42,483 nucleotides of DNA, from assembly GCA_910587625.1 (NCBI GenBank), contig CAJUMW010000001.1:122009-164491 (forward strand), written 5' to 3'. Shown in pieces: positions 14,586 to 25,100 of the stretch; within the stretch, counting starts at the first letter, position 1; every line of letters begins with the position of its first letter. A program made the position numbers and the translations under genes. The notes below the pieces were generated by a model, which did not search any database, was not told where the DNA came from, and saw only the letters and a list, made by a program, of their open reading frames with translations. Source of the stretch: an uncultured Christensenellaceae bacterium. Lineage in GTDB: Bacteria; Bacillota; Clostridia; Christensenellales; Borkfalkiaceae.

Positions 14586-15977
14586 ATGAAAACAGCTCAA
14601 AAAATTAAAAGTTTTTTCAAGGATATTCCCAGTAAAATCAAAAGTATACCTAAAAGGCTTTCGGTGAGGTTTGCGGGGGCAAAGGAAATAATAACGCAGG
14701 GTAACGGTAAGGTGGCTGCCTCTATGTTAGTTATGGGGCTGGGGCAGTTGCTGTACGCTCAATGGGCAAAAGGCTTTATGTTTTTTATTATCCAGATAGC
14801 GTTCATTGTATACTTTGTCTTAACGGGAGCTACCGACCTTTTCGGGTTCTTTACTCTCGGCTCACGAGAGAGCAACGCATGGTACGGGGTAGATGGCGAC
14901 AATTCGGTAGTTATGCTTATAATGGGCATACTCTCGATACTCATTATAATTCTGTACGTCGCGATATACATTGCCAACGTCAAGGACGCATACCGCACGC
15001 AATGCGCAGCCGACACACTCAAACAGCCTACGAAATTCAAGAAAGAGTTGGGTTCGCTGTTGGATAAATCGTTCCATAAAACGGCGCTTGCCTTGCCTGT
15101 AGTCGGGGTTTGCGTATTCAGCATTCTTCCGATAGTCTTTATGATACTCATCGCGTTTACAAATTACGGCGGCGATATCGTTCCGCCCGCGCTTGTAGAT
15201 TGGGTAGGGTTTGAGAATTTCGGCAAGATTTTATCGTTAGGTCAGTTTGCACCCACTTTCTTTAAGATATTCGGATGGAATATGCTATGGGCGGTACTTG
15301 CGACGGCTATCAACTATTTTGCAGGTTTGGGACTTGCTCTGTTGTTAAATAAAAAATGCGTCAAAGGTAAGGTGTTTTGGAGAGCTTTTCCCATACTTGC
15401 ATATGCAATTCCCGGTTTCATAACCCTTCTGGGCTTCAAATTTATGTTTTCGTACGGCGGACCTATAAACTACTATATTCAGCAGGGCGGCGGAGAAGCC
15501 GTCGGTTTCCTCGGCCTCGACGCAAAGTGGACGGCAAGATTTATAGGGTTGGCTGTTAATGCGTGGATAAGTATTCCGTCCACAATGCTACTCGCTACGG
15601 GAATACTTTCGAATATAAATACGGATTTGTATGAAGCGGCAAGAGTGGACGGCGCTAGCGCATGGAGACAATTTATTAAAATTACTTTGCCGTACGTGCT
15701 TTTTGCGACAACGCCCGTATTAATTTCGCAGTTTATAGGCAACTTCAATAATTTCGGTATATTCTATTTCTTGCGCGGCGGACTGTACGTGGACGGCTAC
15801 TTCCTTGCAAGCGATACCGACTTGCTTATAAACTGGCTGTACAATATGTCTATAGACAACAACTATTACTCGATAGGCGCGGCTATAAGCCTTGTTATCT
15901 TCGTGATAACTTCAATTATATCACTGACGGTATACGTGCTGTCACCGTCGTATAAACAGGAGGAAACGTTCAGATGA
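14586..15977 (+). CDS. malF: ABC transporter permease, MalF type, with N-terminal extension
   Basis: A 463-residue inner-membrane permease of the CUT1 carbohydrate family. The EAA loop that contacts the ATPase is EAARVDGASAWRQFIKITLP. The core permease begins near residue 165 (ALALPVVGVCVFSILPIVFM). Before it lies an extension with a Lys-rich start and three hydrophobic segments, including MGLGQLLYAQWAKGFMFF, which I read as an accessory membrane module. The gene follows the binding protein by 14 bases with AGGGGTG as ribosome-binding site, and its stop overlaps the next permease start by four bases (ATGA). Confidence 0.92.
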   Translation: MKTAQKIKSFFKDIPSKIKSIPKRLSVRFAGAKEIITQGNGKVAASMLVMGLGQLLYAQWAKGFMFFIIQIAFIVYFVLTGATDLFGFFTLGSRESNAWYGVDGDNSVVMLIMGILSILIIILYVAIYIANVKDAYRTQCAADTLKQPTKFKKELGSLLDKSFHKTALALPVVGVCVFSILPIVFMILIAFTNYGGDIVPPALVDWVGFENFGKILSLGQFAPTFFKIFGWNMLWAVLATAINYFAGLGLALLLNKKCVKGKVFWRAFPILAYAIPGFITLLGFKFMFSYGGPINYYIQQGGGEAVGFLGLDAKWTARFIGLAVNAWISIPSTMLLATGILSNINTDLYEAARVDGASAWRQFIKITLPYVLFATTPVLISQFIGNFNNFGIFYFLRGGLYVDGYFLASDTDLLINWLYNMSIDNNYYSIGAAISLVIFVITSIISLTVYVLSPSYKQEETFR

Positions 15978-16831
15978 ATAAGACAAAAGCAAAAGTTGCA
16001 AAAGCAAAGACCAAGAAAATACTCAACGTACTTATCACCTACTGCATACTCATCGTCGTTGCGTTTATATTCTTTTTTCCGTGTCTGTGGCTTATACTGG
16101 CATCGTTCTCGAAATCGGGGTCTATCTATTCGTTTGACGGGTTCTTTCCGACGGAATACGGGTTTGACGCATTCAAATCGCTGTTTACCGATACGGTGAT
16201 GTACAATTATCCGAAATGGTTCTTGAACACGCTGTTTATCGCGGTTATGAGCTGTATTCTTGGTACGATATTCACCATACTTACCGCCTATTGTATGTCG
16301 CGTTTCCGTTTCAAATCGAGAAAAGCTATGATGAAAACGACGCTCATCCTCGGAATGTTTCCGTCGTTTATGGGTACTATCGCAGTCTATCTTATGATGA
16401 CTCAGTTCAACCTCATAAATCAGCATTGGGGGTTGATACTCATATATTCGGCGCAGGCTCCTATGGGATATATGGTTCAGAAAGGTTTTTTCGATACCAT
16501 ACCCTATTCGATAGACGAAGCGGCGAGAATAGACGGGGCGTCTAACTTTACGGTATTCGTAAAATTTATTTTACCTATGTCAAAGCCTATACTCGTCTAT
16601 ACGGCTTTGACGGCATTCACTTGGCCGTGGTCGGATTTCATATTGCCGAAAATGTTGCTTGTGGATAAAGATTTATACACGGTTGCGGTAGGGCTTATGT
16701 CTCTCGGTGAAACAGAGTTCGCGCGGTTTGCTGCAGGGTCGATATTCATTGCGATACCTATAATAATTTTGTATTTCTGTCTTGTAAAGTATATGATAAA
16801 CGGAATGGCCGCAGGCGCGGTCAAAGAGTAG
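15974..16831 (+). CDS. malG: ABC transporter permease, MalG type
   Basis: A 285-residue CUT1 permease of standard length with six membrane segments. The EAA loop is EAARIDGASNFTVFVKFILP, followed by the MalG-like C-terminal sequence WPWSDFILPKMLL. It pairs with the MalF-type protein to form the maltodextrin channel. The four-base overlap with malF implies translational coupling; the ATPase gene follows 12 bases later. Confidence 0.93.
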   Translation: MNKTKAKVAKAKTKKILNVLITYCILIVVAFIFFFPCLWLILASFSKSGSIYSFDGFFPTEYGFDAFKSLFTDTVMYNYPKWFLNTLFIAVMSCILGTIFTILTAYCMSRFRFKSRKAMMKTTLILGMFPSFMGTIAVYLMMTQFNLINQHWGLILIYSAQAPMGYMVQKGFFDTIPYSIDEAARIDGASNFTVFVKFILPMSKPILVYTALTAFTWPWSDFILPKMLLVDKDLYTVAVGLMSLGETEFARFAAGSIFIAIPIIILYFCLVKYMINGMAAGAVKE

Positions 16832-16843
16832 GGGGAAGCTATT

Positions 16844-18808
16844 ATGGCAAATTTAAGTTTAAAACACATTTATAAGGTATATCCTAACGGCACAAAAGCG
16901 GTAAACGACTTCAATATGCAGATTTCGGATAAAGAGTTTATCGTATTCGTAGGACCGTCGGGCTGCGGAAAATCTACGACTTTGCGCATGATAGCAGGGC
17001 TCGAAGAGATAACCGCAGGCGAGCTTAAAATCGGGGATATGGTAGTCAACGGAATGGAACCCAAAGACAGAGATATCGCAATGGTATTCCAGAATTATGC
17101 GCTCTATCCGCATATGACTATATTCGAGAATTTGGCATTCGGATTGAGGACGCGTAAGATTCCCGACATAAAAAGGGATAAAAAGGGTAATCCCGTGCTC
17201 GATAAAAACGGTAAAGAAATTCCTATAATGCGCAAGTATAATAAACAGGAGCTATCCGAAAAAGTCAATGAGGCGGCGCAAATACTTGAAATCACCGATT
17301 ACCTGAAACGAAAGCCCAAAGAAATGTCGGGCGGACAAAGGCAGCGCGTTGCACTTGGCCGTGCAATTGTAAGACGACCTAAGGTAATGCTTCTGGACGA
17401 ACCTTTATCCAACCTCGACGCAAAACTGCGTACGCAGATGCGTAGCGAGATAGTAAAGCTTCATAAAAAGTTGCAGACGACTTTTATCTATGTAACCCAC
17501 GATCAAGTAGAAGCTATGACGATGGGTACGCGTATAGTGGTAATGAAAGACGGTTGCGTGAAACAGATTGATACCCCGAAAAATCTCTATCGATATCCTG
17601 CCAATAAGTTTGTTGCTGGCTTTATCGGCACGCCGCAGATGAACTTTTTTGAGGGAACGCTCAAAAAGAACGGCGATAAAGTGTATATCGACTTTAACTA
17701 CTCCGACGCAAAAGTTACCGTTCCGTATACTATGCTTATGAAGACAACTCCGCAGTATCTCGACGGAACGAAAACGGTTTATATCGGTTTCCGTGCGGAG
17801 GATTTGACGCTCGATGAAGAACAGGTTGCGCAAAGCACTACGAAGATAAAAGTCAGAATATCACACTCGGAACAGCTTGGAACGGAAACGCTCGTGTACG
17901 GCGATATAAATATGGACGGCGACGGGTTTGCGGAAACAAGCACGAGAGTAATAATAAAATCCAAGGGATTTAAGGATTATCAGCCCGATACTGTTTGCGA
18001 AGCAGCCTTGAATATTGACGCGATACATCTTTTCGATAAGGAAACGGAAGAAAGCATTATGCCCCGTATCCCCGAATATAACTACCTCGACTGCAGTGTA
18101 AAAGGCGGTAAGATTACTTTTTTCGGTAATACTGTCGAGTTGCCTGCGGCTGTCAAATGCGCGGAGGGTAACGGCGAATTGCTTATACCTGTATCGGCAA
18201 TACGCTTTAACGGAGAGATAACTGCAAAAGTAATTGGCTGCGAAGATGTTAACGGACAAATTCTCGTTTCGTTGGATATTAACGGAAGCAGACTTTATGC
18301 TCTTTCATCTGAGATTTTGGAAAACGGAGAAATAAGCATAGGGCTCGATTTTAAGAAACTTATCATTAAAATCGGCGATACGGAGAATCAACCTATGCCT
18401 GAAGTCAACAGCCTCAACGGTACTTTCGTTATGCAAAAAGAACTCGAAACGGTTGAATGTAAAAAGAAAAAAGTACCTTATTACTATTTGCTTATCAACG
18501 GAATAAAACTGAAAGCTCCTGCGGAAATTTACGAAAAGATGTTTTCGGCGACGACGGGCAGAAAGGTGTACAACTCGACGTATAGATACGAGTGGACGCC
18601 ATACGATTTCACTCTGTCCGAAGGCGGTATAAAAGCCGAGGTTGAGAAAATACTTGATTACGGCTCGGAAAAATTTTTGAAGTGTAATGCGGACGGAGAA
18701 ACGCTGTACGTTAAGACGGATAAAAATTTAAGCGGAACGGTTTATCTCATACCGGACGTTAGCAAAGTCAGCGTTATTGAGACCGAGAGGCAAATAAGAA
18801 TTTTATAA
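16844..18808 (+). CDS. malK: ABC transporter ATPase, MalK/MsmX type, with insertion and large C-terminal extension
   Basis: The ATPase core is complete: Walker A GPSGCGKST (37-45), Q-loop Gln84, signature SGGQ (163-166), Walker B VMLLDEP with Glu187, and switch His220. It powers maltodextrin import. Two oddities stand out. About 25 Lys-rich residues (around 106-134, DIKRDKKGNPVLDKNGKEIP) are inserted between Q-loop and signature. The protein is 654 residues instead of about 370. After the usual TOBE-type regulatory domain (to about 400), some 250 further residues form beta-rich sequence that may be extra OB/TOBE-like modules (NYLDCSVKGGKITFFGN onwards). The frame is open with no sign of frameshift. 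The extension may sense a regulator or sugar phosphate, which is inference. Confidence 0.9.
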   Translation: MANLSLKHIYKVYPNGTKAVNDFNMQISDKEFIVFVGPSGCGKSTTLRMIAGLEEITAGELKIGDMVVNGMEPKDRDIAMVFQNYALYPHMTIFENLAFGLRTRKIPDIKRDKKGNPVLDKNGKEIPIMRKYNKQELSEKVNEAAQILEITDYLKRKPKEMSGGQRQRVALGRAIVRRPKVMLLDEPLSNLDAKLRTQMRSEIVKLHKKLQTTFIYVTHDQVEAMTMGTRIVVMKDGCVKQIDTPKNLYRYPANKFVAGFIGTPQMNFFEGTLKKNGDKVYIDFNYSDAKVTVPYTMLMKTTPQYLDGTKTVYIGFRAEDLTLDEEQVAQSTTKIKVRISHSEQLGTETLVYGDINMDGDGFAETSTRVIIKSKGFKDYQPDTVCEAALNIDAIHLFDKETEESIMPRIPEYNYLDCSVKGGKITFFGNTVELPAAVKCAEGNGELLIPVSAIRFNGEITAKVIGCEDVNGQILVSLDINGSRLYALSSEILENGEISIGLDFKKLIIKIGDTENQPMPEVNSLNGTFVMQKELETVECKKKKVPYYYLLINGIKLKAPAEIYEKMFSATTGRKVYNSTYRYEWTPYDFTLSEGGIKAEVEKILDYGSEKFLKCNADGETLYVKTDKNLSGTVYLIPDVSKVSVIETERQIRIL

Positions 18809-18818
18809 AGGAAAAGCG

Positions 18819-21053
18819 ATGGATAAGACTTTATTTTTACGTGATTTGGCGTTACTCGATACAGAAAATAAAGACGTAACAACATTGTATAATGAGATAT
18901 CTACCCTTGCAATGCAATACGCCGGTGGTATAGACGAAGCGAAAGGGCGAAAAAACGCATATTACCTGTCAATGGAATATCTGATAGGGCGGAGCTTTTA
19001 TAATAACCTTATGGCTTTGGGCGTTCTCGAAGAAACGAGAGAAATCTTAGCAAGAAAAGGTATCGATATAAACGTCTTCGAGGAAATAGAGGACGCGGCT
19101 CTCGGTAACGGCGGACTTGGAAGGTTGGCGGCTTGTTTTCTCGATTCCGCCGCGGGTATGGGCTTACCTTTGCACGGGTTTGGAATTCGCTACAAGTACG
19201 GACTTTTCAAACAGGCGGTTGAAAACGGTTTTCAGGTTGAGCTTCCCGACGACTGGCAACGTTTCGGTGACCCTTGGTCGATAAGGCGCGAGGACGAAAA
19301 AAGGGTTATAGAGTTCGCGGATATGAAAGTTTATGCCGTGCCTTACGATATGCCGGTATTCGGTAAAAGTGTAAACAGATTGCGTTTGTTTCAGGCCGAG
19401 GGGGATGCTGCGGCGGAAAAGATAAGCGAATACCTTTATCCCGCCGACGATACCGAAGAGGGTAAAATTCTTCGTCTGCGTCAGGAATATTTTTTCTCTG
19501 CGGCGGCGGTCGGAGAATTGGTTGACGGATACGCCGAAAGCTGCGGAACCGACTTTAAAAACTTTCCCGACTGCAACGTTATTCAGTTGAACGATACCCA
19601 CCCCGTTATTGCCATAGCCGAGTTTATTAGGCTGTTGACAGTGCGGTACTGTATTAGCTTTTCGGAAGCGTTAAATATAGCAAAGCGCACGTTTGCGTAC
19701 ACAAACCACACCGTTCTGCCCGAAGCGTTGGAAAGGTGGAAAGACGAGTACGTTAAAAAAATTCTGCCTGATATCGCCGATATTCTCGTTAAAATAAGTT
19801 CTTATGCGGAAAGGGAATACAGTGCGCTCGGGTGTAGTAAAGAACAGGCAACTGATATGGCAATTTACAGGGACGGCACGTTCTATATGGCTAATCTAGC
19901 CGTGTACGTTGCAAAAAAAGTGAACGGCGTTGCACGGTTGCATACGGAAATTTTAAAAAACGATTTATTCGCGTCTACGAATAAAATTTTTCCAAATAAA
20001 ATTCAAAATAAGACGAACGGTATCACACACCGCCGTTGGCTTGAACTTTGCAATATGGAACTGTCGCTGCTTTTGGATGAAACTATCGGCAGGGGTTGGC
20101 GCACGGATATAGGGCAGCTTAATAATCTCAGCAGGTTTACGCAGGATACGGTTAACAAATTTATTGAAGTTAAAAGGACAAAAAAACAACAGCTTCTTGA
20201 TTTTATCGCACAAAGGGAGGGAGTAGAAATTCCCGACAGTTTTCTTGTGTTTTCTCAGGTTAAGAGATTGCACGAGTATAAAAGACAGCTTATGACGGCG
20301 TTTGCCGTACTCGAACTTTATTACGGTTTGAAGTGCGGGACATTGCGCGGATTGCATCCGTGCGTGTTCATATTCGGAGCAAAGAGTGCGCCTTCCTATA
20401 AGCGGGCAAAAGCGATTATCAAGTTTATCAACGAAATTGCGTACAGAATAAATTCCGATAAGCAAACGAACGATACTCTTAAAGTGGTATTCATACGCAA
20501 CTATAACGTGTCTTACGCCGAAAAAATAGTCGCGGGTTCAGACGTTTCATTACAGGTCTCCACCGCGGGGCTTGAAGCAAGCGGAACGGGCAATATGAAG
20601 TTTATGATGAACGGCGCAGTTACCTGCGGAACGATGGACGGCGCGAATATCGAAATTGTGGAGCGCGCGGGATTAGAAAACAATTATATCTTCGGCGCAA
20701 CGGTAAACGACATTGCTAAACTTAAAGAAGAGGGATATAATTCTATAAGCTATATTTCCAACCCCAATCACAGAAAAGCAGTGGATAGTCTTATTGACGG
20801 AACGTTTTCTGACGGCGGTACGGGATGTTTCAAGGATTTATACGACAGTCTGATAAACGCAGAAAATCCCGACGGTTATTTCGTGCTTTATGATTTGGAT
20901 AGCTATGTTAAAACTCTTTTATCAATTTGTAAAGATTATAACAATAAAATCAATTTTGCCAAAAAGCAACTTGCGAACGTGGCAAGTTCCGCGTACTTTT
21001 CTTCCGACAGAACGATAAAAGAATATGCCGACTATATATGGCACATTACCTAA
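18819..21053 (+). CDS. glgP: Alpha-glucan (glycogen/maltodextrin) phosphorylase
   Basis: A 744-residue GT35 phosphorylase that splits terminal alpha-1,4 glucose from maltodextrin or glycogen with phosphate, giving glucose-1-phosphate. Hallmarks are NAYYLSMEYLIGRSFYNNL, EDAALGNGGLGRLAACFLDS, the histidine-containing NDTHPVIAIAE, and the PLP site EASGTGNMKFMMNG, with Lys594 as the cofactor lysine. The length is slightly below E. coli MalP. It starts ten bases after the ATPase stop with AAAGGA ahead of it, so it is the last gene of the cluster, and a strong hairpin follows 126 bases later. Confidence 0.95.
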   Translation: MDKTLFLRDLALLDTENKDVTTLYNEISTLAMQYAGGIDEAKGRKNAYYLSMEYLIGRSFYNNLMALGVLEETREILARKGIDINVFEEIEDAALGNGGLGRLAACFLDSAAGMGLPLHGFGIRYKYGLFKQAVENGFQVELPDDWQRFGDPWSIRREDEKRVIEFADMKVYAVPYDMPVFGKSVNRLRLFQAEGDAAAEKISEYLYPADDTEEGKILRLRQEYFFSAAAVGELVDGYAESCGTDFKNFPDCNVIQLNDTHPVIAIAEFIRLLTVRYCISFSEALNIAKRTFAYTNHTVLPEALERWKDEYVKKILPDIADILVKISSYAEREYSALGCSKEQATDMAIYRDGTFYMANLAVYVAKKVNGVARLHTEILKNDLFASTNKIFPNKIQNKTNGITHRRWLELCNMELSLLLDETIGRGWRTDIGQLNNLSRFTQDTVNKFIEVKRTKKQQLLDFIAQREGVEIPDSFLVFSQVKRLHEYKRQLMTAFAVLELYYGLKCGTLRGLHPCVFIFGAKSAPSYKRAKAIIKFINEIAYRINSDKQTNDTLKVVFIRNYNVSYAEKIVAGSDVSLQVSTAGLEASGTGNMKFMMNGAVTCGTMDGANIEIVERAGLENNYIFGATVNDIAKLKEEGYNSISYISNPNHRKAVDSLIDGTFSDGGTGCFKDLYDSLINAENPDGYFVLYDLDSYVKTLLSICKDYNNKINFAKKQLANVASSAYFSSDRTIKEYADYIWHIT

Positions 21054-21179
21054 TTTATCTTTTAATTTGCTTTGCCGCTTTTTAATTGATGAGCGGATGG
21101 CGTCGAAAAACAGTTATGTGTTTTAGACAATCTTTTCGAGATTGAGGCAACAAAAAATTCGTATATTAAATGACTTGTG

Positions 21180-21225
21180 CACAAAAAGACGTTCAAAACC
21201 AATCGGTTTTAAGCGTCTTTTTGTG
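21180..21225. terminator. Strong terminator after the maltodextrin operon
   Basis: CACAAAAAGACG and CGTCTTTTTGTG pair as a 12-bp outer stem, with an inner AAAACC/GGTTTT stem. The 126 bases before it, after the glgP stop, hold no gene that I can see. Confidence 0.85.
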
Positions 21226-21285
21226 TTACTGTAGATTAATTATTTGCTTGCAAGTTGACATTAAATTTGATATATTGTTTACACT

Positions 21286-22038
21286 ATGAATAACACAACA
21301 AAATTCAATCAAAAGGCAGATTTATATTCGTTTGGTAGACCGAGCTATGCAAATGCTTTAATAGATATGCTATACTCACAGCAAGGTTTTACCGAGCAAT
21401 CGGTAATAGCCGACATAGGTTCCGGAACGGGAATTTTGACAAAACAGCTTTTGCAAAGAGGTAGTTATGTTTACGCCGTTGAACCAAACGCAGATATGCG
21501 TTGCAATGCCGAAGCCGCCTTAAAATGCTTTACAAAATTTAAGTGCGTCAACGGTACTGCCGAGCACACTACCCTTGAAAATTGTTCTGTGCATTTTATA
21601 ACTGTTGCGCAAGCTTTTCATTGGTTTAACGTTTTATTGTTTAAAGACGAATGCAAAAGAATATTAAAGCGCAACGGGAAAGTTTTTCTTATCTGGAATA
21701 AGAAAGATCATGACACGGCGGTAAGTATCGAGCAAAATTTGATATTTGAAAAATTTTGTCCTAATTTTGTAGGGTCGAGCGGTGGCATTAAAGAAAATGA
21801 CGAGAAAATCAAACTGTTTTTTGACGATAGTTTTGAGTGCGTGCAATTTGATAACCCGCTTTTGTACGACAGAGAAAAGTTTGTTCGAAGAAGTTTATCA
21901 AGCTCTTATTCACTGACTAAAGAAGACAAAAATTATGACGAATATTTGAACGAGCTGAATAATTTGTTTGATAAACACGCGAAAAACGGATTATTATCAA
22001 CGCCAAATAAAACCGTAGCATACTTTAATTTAAAATAA
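21286..22038 (+). CDS. Class I SAM-dependent methyltransferase
   Basis: A 250-residue soluble methyltransferase. The SAM-binding motif I is VIADIGSGTGILTKQLL (about 40-56), followed by the acidic motif YAVEPNADM and later QAFHWFN, a sequence frequent in small-molecule methyltransferases of the UbiE/Tam-like group. The substrate cannot be told. It has its own context between the maltodextrin terminator and the M60 gene. TTGACA lies at 21254-21259, but the best -10 (TTTACA or TACACT) directly abuts the ATG and no Shine-Dalgarno is present. The gene is AT-rich compared with its neighbours, so recent acquisition is possible. Confidence 0.85.
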   Translation: MNNTTKFNQKADLYSFGRPSYANALIDMLYSQQGFTEQSVIADIGSGTGILTKQLLQRGSYVYAVEPNADMRCNAEAALKCFTKFKCVNGTAEHTTLENCSVHFITVAQAFHWFNVLLFKDECKRILKRNGKVFLIWNKKDHDTAVSIEQNLIFEKFCPNFVGSSGGIKENDEKIKLFFDDSFECVQFDNPLLYDREKFVRRSLSSSYSLTKEDKNYDEYLNELNNLFDKHAKNGLLSTPNKTVAYFNLK

Positions 22039-22057
22039 TTTGCGCAATTCTTTAAAG

Positions 22058-22086
22058 TTGACAAGCAATAAAGGCAATGTTATAAT
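22058..22086 (+). promoter_or_regulatory. Consensus promoter of the M60 peptidase gene
   Basis: TTGACA (22058-22063), exactly 17 bases and TATAAT (22081-22086). Both hexamers match sigma-A consensus, so strong constitutive transcription is expected. Confidence 0.92.
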
Positions 22087-22131
22087 GCAGATGAGTATTA
22101 TAATATGATAAAATTATCCAAGGAGAATTTT

Positions 22132-25100
22132 ATGGCAGATAAAGATACTAAGCCTAAATCTAAAGTAAAACCTGAGGAAGCGCCTTCTAAGACCACTTCA
22201 AAGGCTTCGACAAAGCCCAAGGCAGCGGAGAAACCCAAGGCTTCGACAAAGCCCAAGGCAGCGGAGAAGCCCAAGGCAAGCGAAAAGCCCAAGGCAAGCG
22301 AAAAACCCAAGGCAACGGAGAAGCCCAAGGCAGCGGAGAAACCCAAGGCAGCGGAGAAACCCAAGGCAAGCGGAAAGCCCAAGGCAAGTGAAAAGCCCAA
22401 GGCAGCGGAGAAGCCCAAGGTAACGGAGAAACCCAAGGCAGCGGAGAAGCCCAAGGCAAGCGAAAAACCCAAGGCAAGCGAAAAACCCAAGGCAAGCGAA
22501 AAACCCAAGGCAACGGAGAAGCCCAAGGCAGCGGAGAAGCCCAAGGCAAACGAAAAGCCCAAGGCAAGCGAAAAGCCCAAGACAAGCGAAAAGAATTCCG
22601 AAGAAGCAAAAAATTATTCAAGACATAGGAGGGAACAACCTGAAAGCGGCAACGGCGGCGGTATAGGGCTGGTAGCTTCGACAGTGGCGTTTGTCAAGGA
22701 AAACAAAGTGCGCGTAATTGCAATTGCTGCGGCTACGCTTGTTTTTATTATTGCCTTGATACTCGGCATAGTTCTTGGCACAAGGTCGTGCAGCGGAACA
22801 GGAGATAACTTCGGCAATGATTCTATTATAATACCTGCCCCCGAAAAGGGCGTTTACATTCAGCCCGGAGATGTTAAACCGGGTCAACCGTATGACGATA
22901 TAACGGTGGGTACGGAACATTTCTTTGACGCGGATGAAATTAGTTATTTTAATTACGGCAGTTCAAATAAAACCAACACTACCGTCGGTTATTTCGGTCA
23001 ACAGATAGGAACGGTGGACAGAGTAATTCCTCAAAAAACGAGAGATGAAGGACTTGGCGTCTATCCCAAATACGGCTATACTCTTTCAAACGTAGTCGCA
23101 GGTTCCGATTGGGCGGCGTCGGCAAGAAGCGCTCTTATAAACGAGTCGAGCTATCTCACCGCGACGGGAACTTGGAACGCCGGCGGAGGTAATTATAAAT
23201 GGATAGATAAAGACGGTTATCTGTATAGCGGTACTACGGCGGAGCCTGTTCCCGCTTTGGATAAGTTCGGTATTCACAGGCGCCTTTACAAACATTCCGC
23301 TTCGGCAGGCTTGTATTTTGGAGACGTTGCCGAGGATGAGCCCGGCATTATAAAACAGGTTACAATGCGTCCCCGTGCATATACAAGGGGTTACGGCGTT
23401 ACGGGTGTTTATGCTCCTGCCGGAGAAGTCATTAAAATTCAGATGAGTGAAGCGGATATGAACGCTACCGGCGGCATTGTTATACATATCGGTCAGGCGC
23501 TCTATAACGGCAAAGCAAATAATATTTGGGTTCAGAAAGGGCAGATGCAGCGTATCCCCCATCTTTTGAACACTATGACAATAGATAAAACCACGGCTAC
23601 GCTTGAAGACGGCGTATATACAGCCTATGTAGGTTCATTTATCGGCGGACCTATCTATATCCGCAATGAAACCGTAACATATACCGCTACTATTTCGGGC
23701 GGCGTGGCGTATTCTCACTTTATTTTGGGTTGCACTTCGCGTGAAGAATTTGAAAAGAACTCGCAATCATCCGCACCCTATTTCGATTTGGAGGTGTGGG
23801 ATAACGGCGTGCTTCACTCGGGTCCCAAAACATACGCGCAAAATCTCTCATACGACGACATATACAAGGCTGCGGTTCTATGGGATAAAGTAGCTACCGT
23901 TACCACCACGGGTTCTACTCAGGGCATAGTTTTTCTTTATGACCCCTTTGTGGCTGCCGGCGCGGCTGTTGCTTTTCCCGGACAGGGCTCGGTCAACTGC
24001 CCTGCCGGTTGGATGAGTAATTCTTTAAATTACAACACGATAGTTTCTTCGGGCGCTTGGGGTAACTTCCACGAGTACCACCATAACTTCCAAGGCTACG
24101 GCGTAGGAAACGGCGGTGAAGTTACCAACAACGGTATGACGCTTGTATCCTATGCGTTGTTTACCAAAATTTCGGCAAAAAGGGGCATAGCGGGTTACGG
24201 CTCTGCCGGACTCGGAGGCTGGAATAGCTATACAAGCGCAACGTGGGCGCTTCAAGAAGTTTTAAAAATAGCCAAAGGAGAATCACCCGGCAACGGAAAA
24301 CAGGGACTTGCACTGTATGCGACTCTTTTGCATAATTTCGGACCCGACGCCTATATTAAGTCAAAAGTAAAACAGCAATCTGCACATTACGGACAGTTGT
24401 ATTCGGGCTATCTTCGCGCTTGGCAGGATATAACGCATAACGATATGACCTATTACTTTAAGGACGTTTTAAACGGAATAGACGAAACCGTAGCCGATCA
24501 ATGGAGAGAGCCGAGTTATCCTACTTTCATTCCCGTATCGTCTGTTTATCAGACGGGCAGAAGCTATACTTACGACGGGCAGAAAAAATACATAACAACT
24601 ATGCAACCGTATGTTATTCCTTACGGTCAGGAATTTACCGTGGATTTGAGAAAGTACAGCGCGCCTAACGGACAGTACGAACACGGCAGCGTGGTTATTC
24701 CCGACGGATTCGATTACACTATAAAAAATGTTTCAACTCCCGAAAACGGAACTATTCAAAAAGTTGACGACTATATTTATAATTTTAAACCCGGCAATCT
24801 TGCAATGTCCGGTAAAATAATAGTTACGCTCGGTATAACAAAGACCGACGCAAGTATACGTACAAATACCATTGAAGATATCGATTTAGTGCTTGAATTC
24901 GAGCAATCGCACGAAACAAACAAAGCGGTTCTCACAAGAACAACCTACACTTATGCCGAGGGAACGGCTTATACCGACGCGGTTACGGCTTATGAAAATA
25001 ACTTTGCAGGGTTTACGGGTACGCCGTATGTGCGTGACCATCGTAACCCCACGCAGAACTGTAATACGGATATTTGGTTTTACCCTGATACTCAAGAAAA

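Noticed and set aside
16844..18808. Frameshift fusion of malK with a separate downstream gene
   Set aside because: The frame is continuous, and no internal ribosome-binding site or start that would mark a second gene is apparent.
22105..22131. Upstream ATG for the M60 gene
   Set aside because: AGGAG lies between this ATG and the one at 22132, so the downstream start is favoured.
22098..22580. Antisense protein of 160 residues over the hexad repeat
   Set aside because: It is open only because the 18-bp repeat lacks stops on the other strands. A second antisense frame is equally open and neither has a ribosome-binding site or promoter.
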